Part shown: in pieces, positions 8,662 through 16,902 of the stretch
Layout of the letters: every line of letters starts with the position of its first letter
How positions within the stretch are numbered: position 1 is the first letter of the stretch
Assembly: GCA_011050675.1 (NCBI GenBank)
Contig: DRFI01000013.1
Location: 44,809 to 108,808, forward strand
Length of the DNA: 64,000 nt
Reading direction: 5' to 3'
Source: Maribacter sp.
Lineage (GTDB): Bacteria > Bacteroidota > Bacteroidia > Flavobacteriales > Flavobacteriaceae
The notes under the pieces: generated by a model
What the model was told of the DNA's origin: nothing
Seen by the model: only the letters and a program-made list of their open reading frames with translations
Database searches by the model: none
Translations under genes and position numbers: made by a program

Positions 8662-9891
8662 ATGAAGCTTGCAATTGTTACTGCATATCCCCCAAGTAAA
8701 GTGACCTTAACCGAATACGGATATCACTTAGTAAAACATTTTAGACTTCAAAAAGAAGTAACGGAAATAATATTGATTACCGACAAAACTAAAGGAGAGA
8801 AAGATCTTAATTTCAATGAAGACGGATGTAAGATTACGGTAAAAGAATGTTGGAGTTTTAATGACTACACGAACCTTTTCAAAATTAACCGTGTAATTAC
8901 AGAAACAAAACCAGACGCAGTACTTTTTAACTTACAGTTCTTAAAATTTGGGGATAAGAAAATACCCGCAGCCCTTGGTTTAATGTTACCATTAATGTGC
9001 AAATTAAAGGGAATACCTACTATTTCATTATTGCATAATATTTTGGAGCAAGTAGATTTAGAAAATGCCGGTATTACTTCTAATAAACTAGTGCAAAAGT
9101 TTTGTGGGACAATTGGTAATATGCTAACAAGATTTGTATTGGCTTCAGATGTTGTTGCGGTAACGATAAGTAAATATCAAACCATATTAGAGAACAAATA
9201 CGAGTCTAGAAATGTGGCTCTAATTCCGCACGGCTCTTTTGAAACTCCACCAGAACCTGACTATAGATTGCCCGTAGGACCAAAGAAAATTATGGCTTTT
9301 GGAAAGTTCGGTACTTATAAAAAGGTAGAGATTATGATTGAAGCGATAGAATTGGTAAGAAAGCGTACAAATGAAGACATCGAAATTGTAATTGCCGGCA
9401 CCAATAGCCTCAATACCCCTGGTTATTTAGAAGGTGTGAAAAAGAAATATGCACATGTAGAACAATTACATTTTACAGGTTATGTTGCAGAAGAAGATGT
9501 ACCAGTAATTTTTGGTGAAAGTGCTGTGGTGGTTTTTCCTTATACTTCTACTACAGGTAGTTCTGGAGTTCTTCACCAAGCTGGCAGCTATGGTAAGGCA
9601 GTTGTGTTACCAGATTTGGGACACTTAAGTACTTTGGTAAAAGAAGAAGGTTATAAAGGTGAGTTTTTTGAGCCTGAAAGTGCAGATTCTTTGGCAGATG
9701 CTATAGAGAATATTCTGGTCCACGATTCGTATAGAGCATATTTAGCAAAGGCAAATTATAGAGCAGCTTCCTCTTTTCCTATGTCAGATATTACAAAAAT
9801 GTACTTAGAGTATTTTAAAGTATTACAATTAGCAAAATCGAAAGGTTTCACTTTAGATGTGCCTATGGTAGAAAAAGAATTAATGTTATAA
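8662..9891 (+). CDS. Glycosyltransferase, GT4-like (GT-B fold)
   Basis: The 409-residue protein starts with MKLAIVTAYPPSKVT, typical of the GT-B N-terminal domain, and has a C-terminal Rossmann domain beginning near residue 210 (KKIMAFGKFGTYKKVEIMIE) with VVFPYTSTTGSSGVLHQAG further on. It would transfer a sugar from a nucleotide-sugar donor during polysaccharide or glycolipid synthesis at the cytoplasmic face. The glutamates of the usual GT4 E-x7-E motif appear to be replaced in the TSTTGSSGVLHQ stretch, so the donor site is atypical. No signal peptide. A clear terminator follows and a shared upstream motif precedes the gene, so it is probably its own transcription unit. Confidence 0.88.
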   Translation: MKLAIVTAYPPSKVTLTEYGYHLVKHFRLQKEVTEIILITDKTKGEKDLNFNEDGCKITVKECWSFNDYTNLFKINRVITETKPDAVLFNLQFLKFGDKKIPAALGLMLPLMCKLKGIPTISLLHNILEQVDLENAGITSNKLVQKFCGTIGNMLTRFVLASDVVAVTISKYQTILENKYESRNVALIPHGSFETPPEPDYRLPVGPKKIMAFGKFGTYKKVEIMIEAIELVRKRTNEDIEIVIAGTNSLNTPGYLEGVKKKYAHVEQLHFTGYVAEEDVPVIFGESAVVVFPYTSTTGSSGVLHQAGSYGKAVVLPDLGHLSTLVKEEGYKGEFFEPESADSLADAIENILVHDSYRAYLAKANYRAASSFPMSDITKMYLEYFKVLQLAKSKGFTLDVPMVEKELML

Positions 9892-9912
9892 ACTATTTGG
9901 TTAGGTTTGGTG

Positions 9913-9947
9913 AAAAAGGGAGTAGTGTGGTTAGCTACTCCCTTTTT
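9913..9947 (+). terminator. Rho-independent terminator after the GT4 gene
   Basis: A perfect 13-bp stem (9913-9925 with 9935-9947) around a 9-base loop; the 3' arm ends in a T run. It lies 21 bases after the GT4 stop. Confidence 0.88.
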
Positions 9948-10138
9948 GTTTTTTCGATATTTTGGGCGCTTAATTTTTTTCAGAAACAAGTTCAATATAA
10001 AATTAAATCTCGATTCTTACAAATATTATTTTTCTGTATTACTGCGATGACGGTATGTAAATCAATTGGTTATCTGTTGATTGAATATTTATTTTTTTCA
10101 TTTTATTTTCTTGGCAATGAGTCAGCGAACTAATAAAA
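9948..10138. other. AT-rich spacer, no gene seen
   Basis: Apart from the terminator before it and the shared 14-base motif after it, the gap between the GT4 and REC-GT2 genes shows nothing I can support. A 78-codon frame crosses it but runs through the terminator. Confidence 0.5.
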
Positions 10139-10152
10139 CCATTCGTCTACAG
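10139..10152 (+). promoter_or_regulatory. Second copy of the 14-base motif, upstream of the REC-GT2 gene
   Basis: Identical 14 bases to 8555-8568. A weaker half-site (GTCATCT) begins 21 bases after the TTCGTCT core, and 21 bases is the spacing usual for LytTR direct repeats. Both copies sit about 95-100 bases before a glycosyltransferase start codon. The function is inferred. Confidence 0.5.
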
Positions 10153-10254
10153 AAAAACGGGGGTCATCTTTTTAGTTCCAAAATCGATGTGTCTGAAAAG
10201 TACTTTTAAGGTGTAACCATATAAAGCAACCAAATACTAACCAAAATCTTATAC

Positions 10255-11421
10255 ATGAAAATCTTAGCCATAGATGACCAAAAACTAATTTTACTATCTG
10301 TTGAAAAACGATTATCAGAATTGGGCTATGAAGTAGAAACGGCCAATTCAATTGAAACAGGTATTAGGTTGTTCGATTCATTTAAACCCGACTTGGTTTT
10401 ATTAGATATGAATATGCCAGAAATGGCTGGGACAGAATTGGTGTCATGTACAGGTACAGAAGTAGTTAAATACATTCGTGTATTTATGAAAAATGATACT
10501 CCTATCCTTGTAATGTCCGGTAATACGGATGAGGCATTAATTATGAAAAATTTTAATCTAGGCGTAAATGACTACTTGAAAAAACCAGTAAGTCTAGATG
10601 AAATGGCTGCTAGAATTAAGAGAATAATTGGAGCGCCGGAAAACAATGGGATAACTACAACAACAATATCTGACACCCGTATGCTTCAGAAAAATTGCAT
10701 TGGTGTAGTAATTCCGTGTTATAATGAGGAGACAAGACTTTCATGTGAAGAGTTTAAAGACTTCGCTCATAAAAATTTAGGCTACCACCTTTGTTTTGTA
10801 AATGATGGTAGTACAGATAATACCATGGCTGTATTACAGAAACTACAAAAAGAAAATCCTTCTAATATTAGCGTGTACAATTACAAGCAAAATGGAGGTA
10901 AAGCAGAAGCGGTTCGCCAAGGTGTTCTTCAGCTAGTAAAAGATAAACAATTTGATTATATCGGATTTTTAGATGCAGATCTATCGACTGATTTTAGAGA
11001 TTTTAATGATTTGGTAATAACGATTGAACAGTCAGATTTTAAAATAGTAAGCGGTTCCCGTATATCAAGAATGGGAGCTAATATTACAAAAGAGTCTGCT
11101 CATAAGGTGATTAGCATGACTATTAATTTAATTATCCAAACCATTTTGTGGATGCCCTTTAAAGATGCACAATGTGGTGCCATGGTAATGGACCGTGAAG
11201 TTGCTTCTAAAATGTTCACTAAAGAATTTGTTACCAATTGGTTGTTTGATGTTGAGCTTTTTATGAGAATGAAAAGATATTTTGGTAAAACAGAGGTAAA
11301 GAGAATGATTTGTGAGCAACCGTTAAAAAGATGGATACATGCAGATCGTTCTAAACTTTCAATGAAAGACTCCGTAAAAATTGTTGGTCAACTAGCTCAA
11401 ATTGCAGTTCACTATAGGTAA
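10255..11421 (+). CDS. Response-regulator receiver fused to GT2 glycosyltransferase
   Basis: The 388-residue protein has a complete receiver (residues 1-125: D7/D8, phospho-acceptor D51 in VLLDMNMP, VMSGN, YLKKP) joined by a short linker to a GT2 domain (from about 145: GVVIPCYNEE, FVNDGSTDNT, then FLDADLSTD as the DxD region and KDAQCGAMVM). The GT2 part resembles dolichyl-phosphate glucosyl/mannosyl transferases. There is no clear transmembrane tail. The arrangement implies that phosphorylation of the receiver controls sugar transfer directly rather than transcription. All receiver and GT2 key residues appear intact. A mild hairpin follows. The domain calls are firm; the regulatory mechanism is inference. 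Confidence 0.93.
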   Translation: MKILAIDDQKLILLSVEKRLSELGYEVETANSIETGIRLFDSFKPDLVLLDMNMPEMAGTELVSCTGTEVVKYIRVFMKNDTPILVMSGNTDEALIMKNFNLGVNDYLKKPVSLDEMAARIKRIIGAPENNGITTTTISDTRMLQKNCIGVVIPCYNEETRLSCEEFKDFAHKNLGYHLCFVNDGSTDNTMAVLQKLQKENPSNISVYNYKQNGGKAEAVRQGVLQLVKDKQFDYIGFLDADLSTDFRDFNDLVITIEQSDFKIVSGSRISRMGANITKESAHKVISMTINLIIQTILWMPFKDAQCGAMVMDREVASKMFTKEFVTNWLFDVELFMRMKRYFGKTEVKRMICEQPLKRWIHADRSKLSMKDSVKIVGQLAQIAVHYR

Positions 11422-11465
11422 TGATACTTAAAATTTAAGTTCACATAAATTTAAATATAGAATAG

Positions 11466-11491
11466 GTGTTGAGGTTTAATTACCCCAACAC
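11466..11491 (+). terminator. Probable terminator after the REC-GT2 gene
   Basis: GTGTTG (11466-11471) pairs with CAACAC (11486-11491), with two more inner G-C pairs across one A/C mismatch; a run of five T follows. Confidence 0.65.
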
Positions 11492-11533
11492 TTTTTGCTT
11501 TATTTAGGGTCAATGGCTTCTTTTACCATAGTG

Positions 11534-11541
11534 TATCTTTG
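11534..11541 (+). promoter_or_regulatory. Bacteroidota -7 element before the FUSC gene
   Basis: TATCTTTG matches TAnnTTTG exactly and would start transcription near 11547, just before the TTG start at 11560. I do not see a good -33 TTTG at the right distance. Confidence 0.45.
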
Positions 11542-11559
11542 TGCTTGATTTTATAAGTA

Positions 11560-13788
11560 TTGGAAAACATTCAACATTACATTTCTGTTTATTTTAAAGA
11601 ACTGGTTCAGTTTCTGGTCAGCACTAATTTCACAAAATCTGTGCTTACTGTAATTGCGGTTATTATACCTATTGCCATTGGTGTATTAACAGGGCATACA
11701 GAAATTGGGATAGCTATTTGCTTTGGTGCCTTTTGGTGTTCTCCAAGTGACGTTCATGGCAGTCAACGGCACAAAGTTCTAGGTATACTCTTTTCTGGTG
11801 CGTTGGTAATGGTCGTAAGTTTTATAGGTGGCTATTTACATTATTCTCTATGGCTTTCTTTAGTGATTTTAGGATTGATGAGTTTTGCTATTTCCTTTAT
11901 TTCTGCCTACGGTTTTAGAGCATCCCTTATTAGTTTCTCTGGACTCTTAGCATTGATTTTAAGTTTTGCGCATACTCCAGATAAACTACAAATTTATGAG
12001 TACTCGTTATTAGTTGGTCTAGGCAGTCTCTGGTATTTAGGCTTGTCTTTGTTATGGTTTAAAATAAACCCGAAGGGACAAACAGAAGAGGTACTGTATG
12101 AAACCATTAGTAATACGGGGAAGCTTTTAAAGAAACGAGGTACACTAATTGACCAAGAATCTAACAGAAAAAAGTTACAGGAAAGCCTGTTCTTATTGCA
12201 GAGCCAACTTACCGAACAACATGACATATTGCGTGAAATTTTAATTCTTTCACGAAAAAGTTCAGGTAGATCGGTTTACAATGGTAAAAGGGTTTTGGTA
12301 TTGGCGCAACTTATAGAAATGTTGGAAACTTCAGGAGCCAACCCTGTAAACTATTTAAAAATGGATGATCAATTTAAAATTCATCCTGAGTTTACAACTC
12401 TCTTTCAAAACCTAATATTTGAAATGGCAAATCAATTACAGTTGATTTCAGAAATAGGCAACAAGCCAAATAAAATACCAAAACATGATGGCTTAACCGC
12501 GCTTTTTGAAGACATACGAATTAAGATTTTAGAGCTTGGTAAAATTAAAGAGGCGAAGGCTTATGAGGCATTTATCATGTTTCAAAATTTATTGGAATAT
12601 CAAGAAAAGCAATTCGATAAGCTAAAAAGAATAAAATGGCTATTGAGCGATCATGACGTTGCTTCAGAAGAATTTATTGATAAAGAAATTCTAAAACGAT
12701 TTTTGATATCTCAAGATTATAGTCCGCGTATATTACTACGGAATCTTAGTTTTAGATCTACCATATTTAGGCACTCGCTACGGTTGGCGGTAACCTTAAT
12801 GATCGGTTTTGTTTTAGGTAATTTGTTTTCTTTTCAGAATCCGTATTGGATACTTTTAACTATTATCTTGATTATGAGACCTAATTACGGTCTTACAAAA
12901 ACACGTTCTAAAGACAGAACAATAGGTACAATCATAGGTGGTGTAATCGCCACAGTTATCGTATTCCTAATACAAGATGTGTATGTTTACGCTGCATTGG
13001 CATTGGTTTCTTTTGTAATAGCACTTTCAATGCTTCAGAAAAATTATAAAGCATCTGCTATATATATCACTTTAAGTATCGTATTTATTTATGGAATTCT
13101 ACAGCCCGATGTTATGACGGTTATTCAATACCGTATACTAGATACTTTGTTAGGGGCAGGATTATCTTACTTAGGGTTTTTGTTTTTATGGCCAAGTTGG
13201 GGCTTTCAGGAAATACGAAAAGATGTAACTAAAAGTGTAGAAGCGAACAGGATATATTTATCTAAAATTGCGGACTTTTATATACATAAAGGCAGTGTGC
13301 CTACGAGTTATAGGTTAGCGCGTAAAAACGCTTTTTTAGAAACATCTAACCTAAGTTCGGCATTTCAGCGAATGACCCAAGAACCTCATTCAAAACAAAA
13401 GAATTTGAATAAGATATATGAGTTGGTTGAATTGAACCATAACTTCTTATCATCATTGGCATCATTGAGTATTTATATTCAACATCATACGACCACAGAG
13501 GCTTCTGAGCGTTTTAATGCTATTATAACTAAGATCGACGAAAATCTTACTGTGGTGCTTCAATCGTTATCTAAGGAAGCAACAGGAGACCAAGAGCCAA
13601 ATTTTGATGCCGTTATTTCCTTTGAAAAACAATTGCCCAAATTCGAATCAGAACAGGTGAATTTAAGTTCCGAAGATAATGGTGCGTTAAAACGAAATCA
13701 TCAAGAAGAACAATTGATATGGGAGCAATTACGCTGGTTGTTTTCCTTGAGTTCAAATATGATGAAACTAACTTTGAGCTTAAAGTAA
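11560..13788 (+). CDS. FUSC/YccS-family membrane protein
   Basis: The 742-residue protein has two clusters of about five to six membrane helices (roughly residues 22-168 and 408-560), each followed by a long soluble helical region; this is the duplicated plan of the YccS/FUSC (fusaric acid resistance-like) proteins. The conserved FUSC segments NPYWILLTIILIMRPNYGLT and RTIGTIIGG are present in the second cluster. Family members are thought to be inner-membrane transporters or efflux components, but substrates are mostly unknown. The start used is TTG 11560; a -7 promoter element lies just upstream, so a start much earlier is unlikely. It is alone on its strand and converges with the acetyltransferase gene. 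Confidence 0.85.
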   Translation: MENIQHYISVYFKELVQFLVSTNFTKSVLTVIAVIIPIAIGVLTGHTEIGIAICFGAFWCSPSDVHGSQRHKVLGILFSGALVMVVSFIGGYLHYSLWLSLVILGLMSFAISFISAYGFRASLISFSGLLALILSFAHTPDKLQIYEYSLLVGLGSLWYLGLSLLWFKINPKGQTEEVLYETISNTGKLLKKRGTLIDQESNRKKLQESLFLLQSQLTEQHDILREILILSRKSSGRSVYNGKRVLVLAQLIEMLETSGANPVNYLKMDDQFKIHPEFTTLFQNLIFEMANQLQLISEIGNKPNKIPKHDGLTALFEDIRIKILELGKIKEAKAYEAFIMFQNLLEYQEKQFDKLKRIKWLLSDHDVASEEFIDKEILKRFLISQDYSPRILLRNLSFRSTIFRHSLRLAVTLMIGFVLGNLFSFQNPYWILLTIILIMRPNYGLTKTRSKDRTIGTIIGGVIATVIVFLIQDVYVYAALALVSFVIALSMLQKNYKASAIYITLSIVFIYGILQPDVMTVIQYRILDTLLGAGLSYLGFLFLWPSWGFQEIRKDVTKSVEANRIYLSKIADFYIHKGSVPTSYRLARKNAFLETSNLSSAFQRMTQEPHSKQKNLNKIYELVELNHNFLSSLASLSIYIQHHTTTEASERFNAIITKIDENLTVVLQSLSKEATGDQEPNFDAVISFEKQLPKFESEQVNLSSEDNGALKRNHQEEQLIWEQLRWLFSLSSNMMKLTLSLK

Positions 13789-13832
13789 TTAATAGATTTT
13801 TGTTATTCTAATTAAGTAGTGGTAAATATTCT

Positions 13833-14462
13833 TTAATCGTTTTCATTCATAAGCTCTTGAAGTTCTTCAAAGAATTGCCCAACATGTAGACCGTCCATTA
13901 GACCATGATGTACGTGAACAGAAACTGACATCATTTGCCTGTCATTTTCCGTTATCATTTTACCAAAACTTATTTTAGGGCAACTGTCAGGAAAATCATA
14001 ATGTCTGGCGTGGGAAAGAGAAGTGAAATCTATCCAAGGTAATGCTGAAAAATGAATTACGTTTTCGCCCGATAACGCAGGCATTAAACTATTAGAGTTT
14101 CTAACTTCTTCAATTCTTGGTGCTGCCAAGTCACAGAACGTTTTAAAATCTTCATGATAATCTAAATATGAAAATCCGAAAGAACCATTTTCGCGATTAA
14201 TTGTAGGTGAAGCATTTATTGCTTCATATTCAAAAAGTTTACCCTCAATAATTCTATACCTAAACGGTTCTATTTTATTTGTTGTTACTAGCGTTTTATG
14301 TAGATAGTATAGAAAGAAAGAATAGCCATTCTCTTTTGAAATTTTATAGGCTAACGTACAATCAATTTTAGCTGTAACACCAAAAAATGGCTCGCTGAAT
14401 TTAGAGAAAAATTCAAAGTGATCTTTTCTATACCATTCCTTAATGTTTATTTCTTTTCGCAT
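13833..14462 (-). CDS. Chloramphenicol acetyltransferase-like (CAT) family protein
   Basis: The 209-residue length matches CAT trimer subunits (about 210-220). The catalytic signature HHxxxDG is present near the C-terminus (VHVHHGLMDGLHVGQF), and the family segments PWIDFTSLSHARHY and SVSVHVHHG are recognisable. Such enzymes transfer acetyl groups from acetyl-CoA to hydroxyl groups. CAT-fold genes are widespread in Flavobacteriia chromosomes, and their relation to drug resistance is usually untested, so I would not call this a resistance gene. The next gene upstream lies 19 bases away on the same strand. Confidence 0.88.
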   Translation of the reverse strand: MRKEINIKEWYRKDHFEFFSKFSEPFFGVTAKIDCTLAYKISKENGYSFFLYYLHKTLVTTNKIEPFRYRIIEGKLFEYEAINASPTINRENGSFGFSYLDYHEDFKTFCDLAAPRIEEVRNSNSLMPALSGENVIHFSALPWIDFTSLSHARHYDFPDSCPKISFGKMITENDRQMMSVSVHVHHGLMDGLHVGQFFEELQELMNEND

Positions 14463-14481
14463 TGTTATTGGGTTTTCTAAT

Positions 14482-15678
14482 CTAAAATCCGTTATTTAAA
14501 ACACCTCTTCCTTCTATCCACTGTTGTAAAAAGTCGGTCATATTTTCGGCTATGAATCTTATTTTATTTTCATCGGCACCAAAGGCAATTATTTGTCCCG
14601 ATGTACCTTTACTTCCAGGTGCATAATCTATACCTATAAAATTTCCGTCACCAAAACTTATAAAAGGCACCCAATAAGGGTTCGTATATATACCTATTGT
14701 CTTTCTGCCATCTGGTTGATTATTTCCTGTTAAATCAATAAGCATCCAATTTGGTTCATCATATATTACCTTCCAATTTTTCCATTCGGCAAGTATTTGT
14801 TCAGCGGTCAAAAAGCTTTTACTTTCAATACCGTTGCTTTTACTTAATAGCGCTTTTAGCTCATCAGGAAATTTATAGTTCGCCAAAGATTCAAATTCTT
14901 TATAAATTTGTTCTTTATTTTCTGGGGGGTTAATACTTAGGTTTTTTGTAGTTATAAATGTGTTGAATAGTTCCTGTAGTTCTACTAAATTTAATTTAGC
15001 ACCACTAGTATCTATATATTTTTTAAGGTAATTCTGTTTCTCTTTTGCAATCTTAGCTTCGTTATATTGCTTAGGTGCTTTTTTATATAAATATGCTCCT
15101 GTATTTTCAAAAGGTCTTTCATCTACTAACATACCAGAATTCACCCATTTTTGAGAAAACTCTCCTTTCCCTAGCGTTAGCATAAATTTTGGGTTCGGGT
15201 TAAGCTCTGGTTGTTTTTCAAATTGTCCGTTTGTTTTATATTCTTCGAGCTGTTCGTATTGCCTTTCAAAAATGATATCCATCCACATTTTGAAATTGGC
15301 ATTGCTCGGTAAACGGAAAGCAACTATATTTTTGTTGGATAAAAAAGCAAAAGCATCATAGGGTAGTTCCTGTTCACTTGGTGTAATAACCATTAGCCTT
15401 AAAACGGTATCTTCTAAATTAGTAGACAACTGCTTTAATAAAATATCTCTGAAACCCATGGTATCATATGACTTGTGTGAATTGGCTGTAGCACTTTTAT
15501 GGTGAGAATAATCTTTATAGAAGGGTTCAGGTATTTGATCTAAAGTAATAGTATTAAAGGTGATTTCTGTAAGAGCTATTTTCTTTAATTGATTGTTGTA
15601 GGGAATAGATTTTATATCCATTTTATTGGTGCAATTGATTATCGCTAAAATTAATAGTATCGAAGACCAGTGTTTCAT
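14482..15678 (-). CDS. Lipoprotein with C-terminal SMI1/KNR4 (SUKH) domain
   Basis: The 398-residue protein starts with a short lipoprotein signal (ILAIINC, lipid Cys at about 16). Residues about 30-230 are unfamiliar. The last 150 residues fit the SMI1/KNR4 fold: YKFPDELKALLSKSNG, an ILAEWKNWK segment, then FISFGDGNFIGIDYAPG and a final helix. SUKH proteins are known as immunity or scaffold proteins and are usually cytoplasmic, so a lipid anchor is unusual. No toxin gene is visible nearby. The gene is probably co-transcribed with the acetyltransferase gene downstream, but a shared role is not evident. Confidence 0.72.
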   Translation of the reverse strand: MKHWSSILLILAIINCTNKMDIKSIPYNNQLKKIALTEITFNTITLDQIPEPFYKDYSHHKSATANSHKSYDTMGFRDILLKQLSTNLEDTVLRLMVITPSEQELPYDAFAFLSNKNIVAFRLPSNANFKMWMDIIFERQYEQLEEYKTNGQFEKQPELNPNPKFMLTLGKGEFSQKWVNSGMLVDERPFENTGAYLYKKAPKQYNEAKIAKEKQNYLKKYIDTSGAKLNLVELQELFNTFITTKNLSINPPENKEQIYKEFESLANYKFPDELKALLSKSNGIESKSFLTAEQILAEWKNWKVIYDEPNWMLIDLTGNNQPDGRKTIGIYTNPYWVPFISFGDGNFIGIDYAPGSKGTSGQIIAFGADENKIRFIAENMTDFLQQWIEGRGVLNNGF

Positions 15679-15863
15679 TTTAACGGTCGGTTTATTGATT
15701 TTTTAATGATTAGGCTATAATTGTTAAGTAGAATAATCATGATTTTAGTAAAGCTAAATAAAGTCAAATAGTTTACATTTCTATTTTATAAATATACATA
15801 GACCTAAATAAAATTTATTGAAAATAGAACATGGAAATTGAACCGATTTTAATCTAAAATGAA

Positions 15864-16736
15864 CTATTCTCTTAAGATATCTGCTTCTTTAAATTCTATA
15901 CTTTTAGATTTTAAATATTCCCAAATCTGTAGAGAATTACCTGATTGGGTCAATTCTAAAAAATCATTTTGAGAAATGCAAAAAGTAATAAATCCCTCAA
16001 AATTTTCTTCTGAAATCTGAAAACTATCACAGATTACTTTTTTGGAAAATTTATCAATGATATCCCTTTCCATTTCAGTCTTCTCATCACGGGCAACCAT
16101 CTCTTCAAGTGATTTGGTTCTACCGGAAAGGCGGTTCATTATTTTGTGTGTGTTTATGACTACGCTTATAGAAGTGTAACTGAGAATCTCACTTAATTGG
16201 TCGGTACCTTCAGGATCTTTTTTTTCAATCTTTATGTATTTATCTCTATCCGCTTCTTGTAACAACCTTTGGCTTTGTGTCATTTTCGTTACATCCGAAT
16301 TAGGTAAACCTAGCGAGTATGAGGTAATGGTGGGCTTAATGTTAAGTCTATCAATATCGCGATCAATTTCACCTGTAAGATTGTATGGGGTAACTGTAAC
16401 CTCACTTAAGTCTATGATATTTTCAATAAGGTGTATAACAACCACACCCTTATTTATTAGGTCATTAGTAATGATAATTTCTTTGGAGAGGTATTGTACT
16501 GCTGTAATACGCAGCGAGTCTTGCAATTTTACATATATGGAGAATAGCCCCAAAGAATCTGTAATGGTAGATTTTTTAGAATTCAAGTTAATTATTAAAA
16601 CATTGCTAACATCATTATTTAGGCTTGCTATCTTACCTTTTAAAACGGCGGTGTCTTTTTGGCAAAACCCTGTATAAGAGACGAATGAAAATAAGAACAC
16701 TAAGAGTACATATTTACGCAATAGGTGTATTTTCAC
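15864..16736 (-). CDS. Secreted CarboxypepD_reg-like domain protein
   Basis: The 290-residue protein has a signal peptide (about 1-25, ending near TGFCQ), then a beta-sandwich of the CarboxypepD_reg type (residues 28-105: VLKGKIASLNNDVSNVLIIN, SLGLFSIYVKLQDSLRITA, then the strand leading to IDLSEVTVTP). This module is the same one seen at the front of TonB receptors, but no receptor follows. The remaining 170 residues are charged and helical, with no family I recognise. It is probably periplasmic or outer-membrane associated. Such stand-alone proteins are frequent in Flavobacteriia; the role is unknown. Confidence 0.7.
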   Translation of the reverse strand: MKIHLLRKYVLLVFLFSFVSYTGFCQKDTAVLKGKIASLNNDVSNVLIINLNSKKSTITDSLGLFSIYVKLQDSLRITAVQYLSKEIIITNDLINKGVVVIHLIENIIDLSEVTVTPYNLTGEIDRDIDRLNIKPTITSYSLGLPNSDVTKMTQSQRLLQEADRDKYIKIEKKDPEGTDQLSEILSYTSISVVINTHKIMNRLSGRTKSLEEMVARDEKTEMERDIIDKFSKKVICDSFQISEENFEGFITFCISQNDFLELTQSGNSLQIWEYLKSKSIEFKEADILRE

Positions 16737-16902
16737 TAAAAATAGCGTGTGGTATTTTAAAAAATGAAAAGATTTAGTTAAATGTAGAATGCTGGTTATG
16801 AGAATTTTAATTCATATATTTCATTAAGGTTTAATTTCAGAAGTATATTTCAAGGGCTAAAAATTACCATAGTTAGAATTAAAAGGGATAATTGAATTGA
16901 AT

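Noticed and set aside
9897..10133. 78-codon plus-strand frame after the GT4 gene
   Set aside because: It runs through the GT4 terminator, has a poor amino acid mix and no start context.
13833..14462. Chloramphenicol resistance gene
   Set aside because: The CAT fold and HHxxxDG motif are present, but chromosomal relatives of this kind are common and resistance cannot be claimed from sequence.
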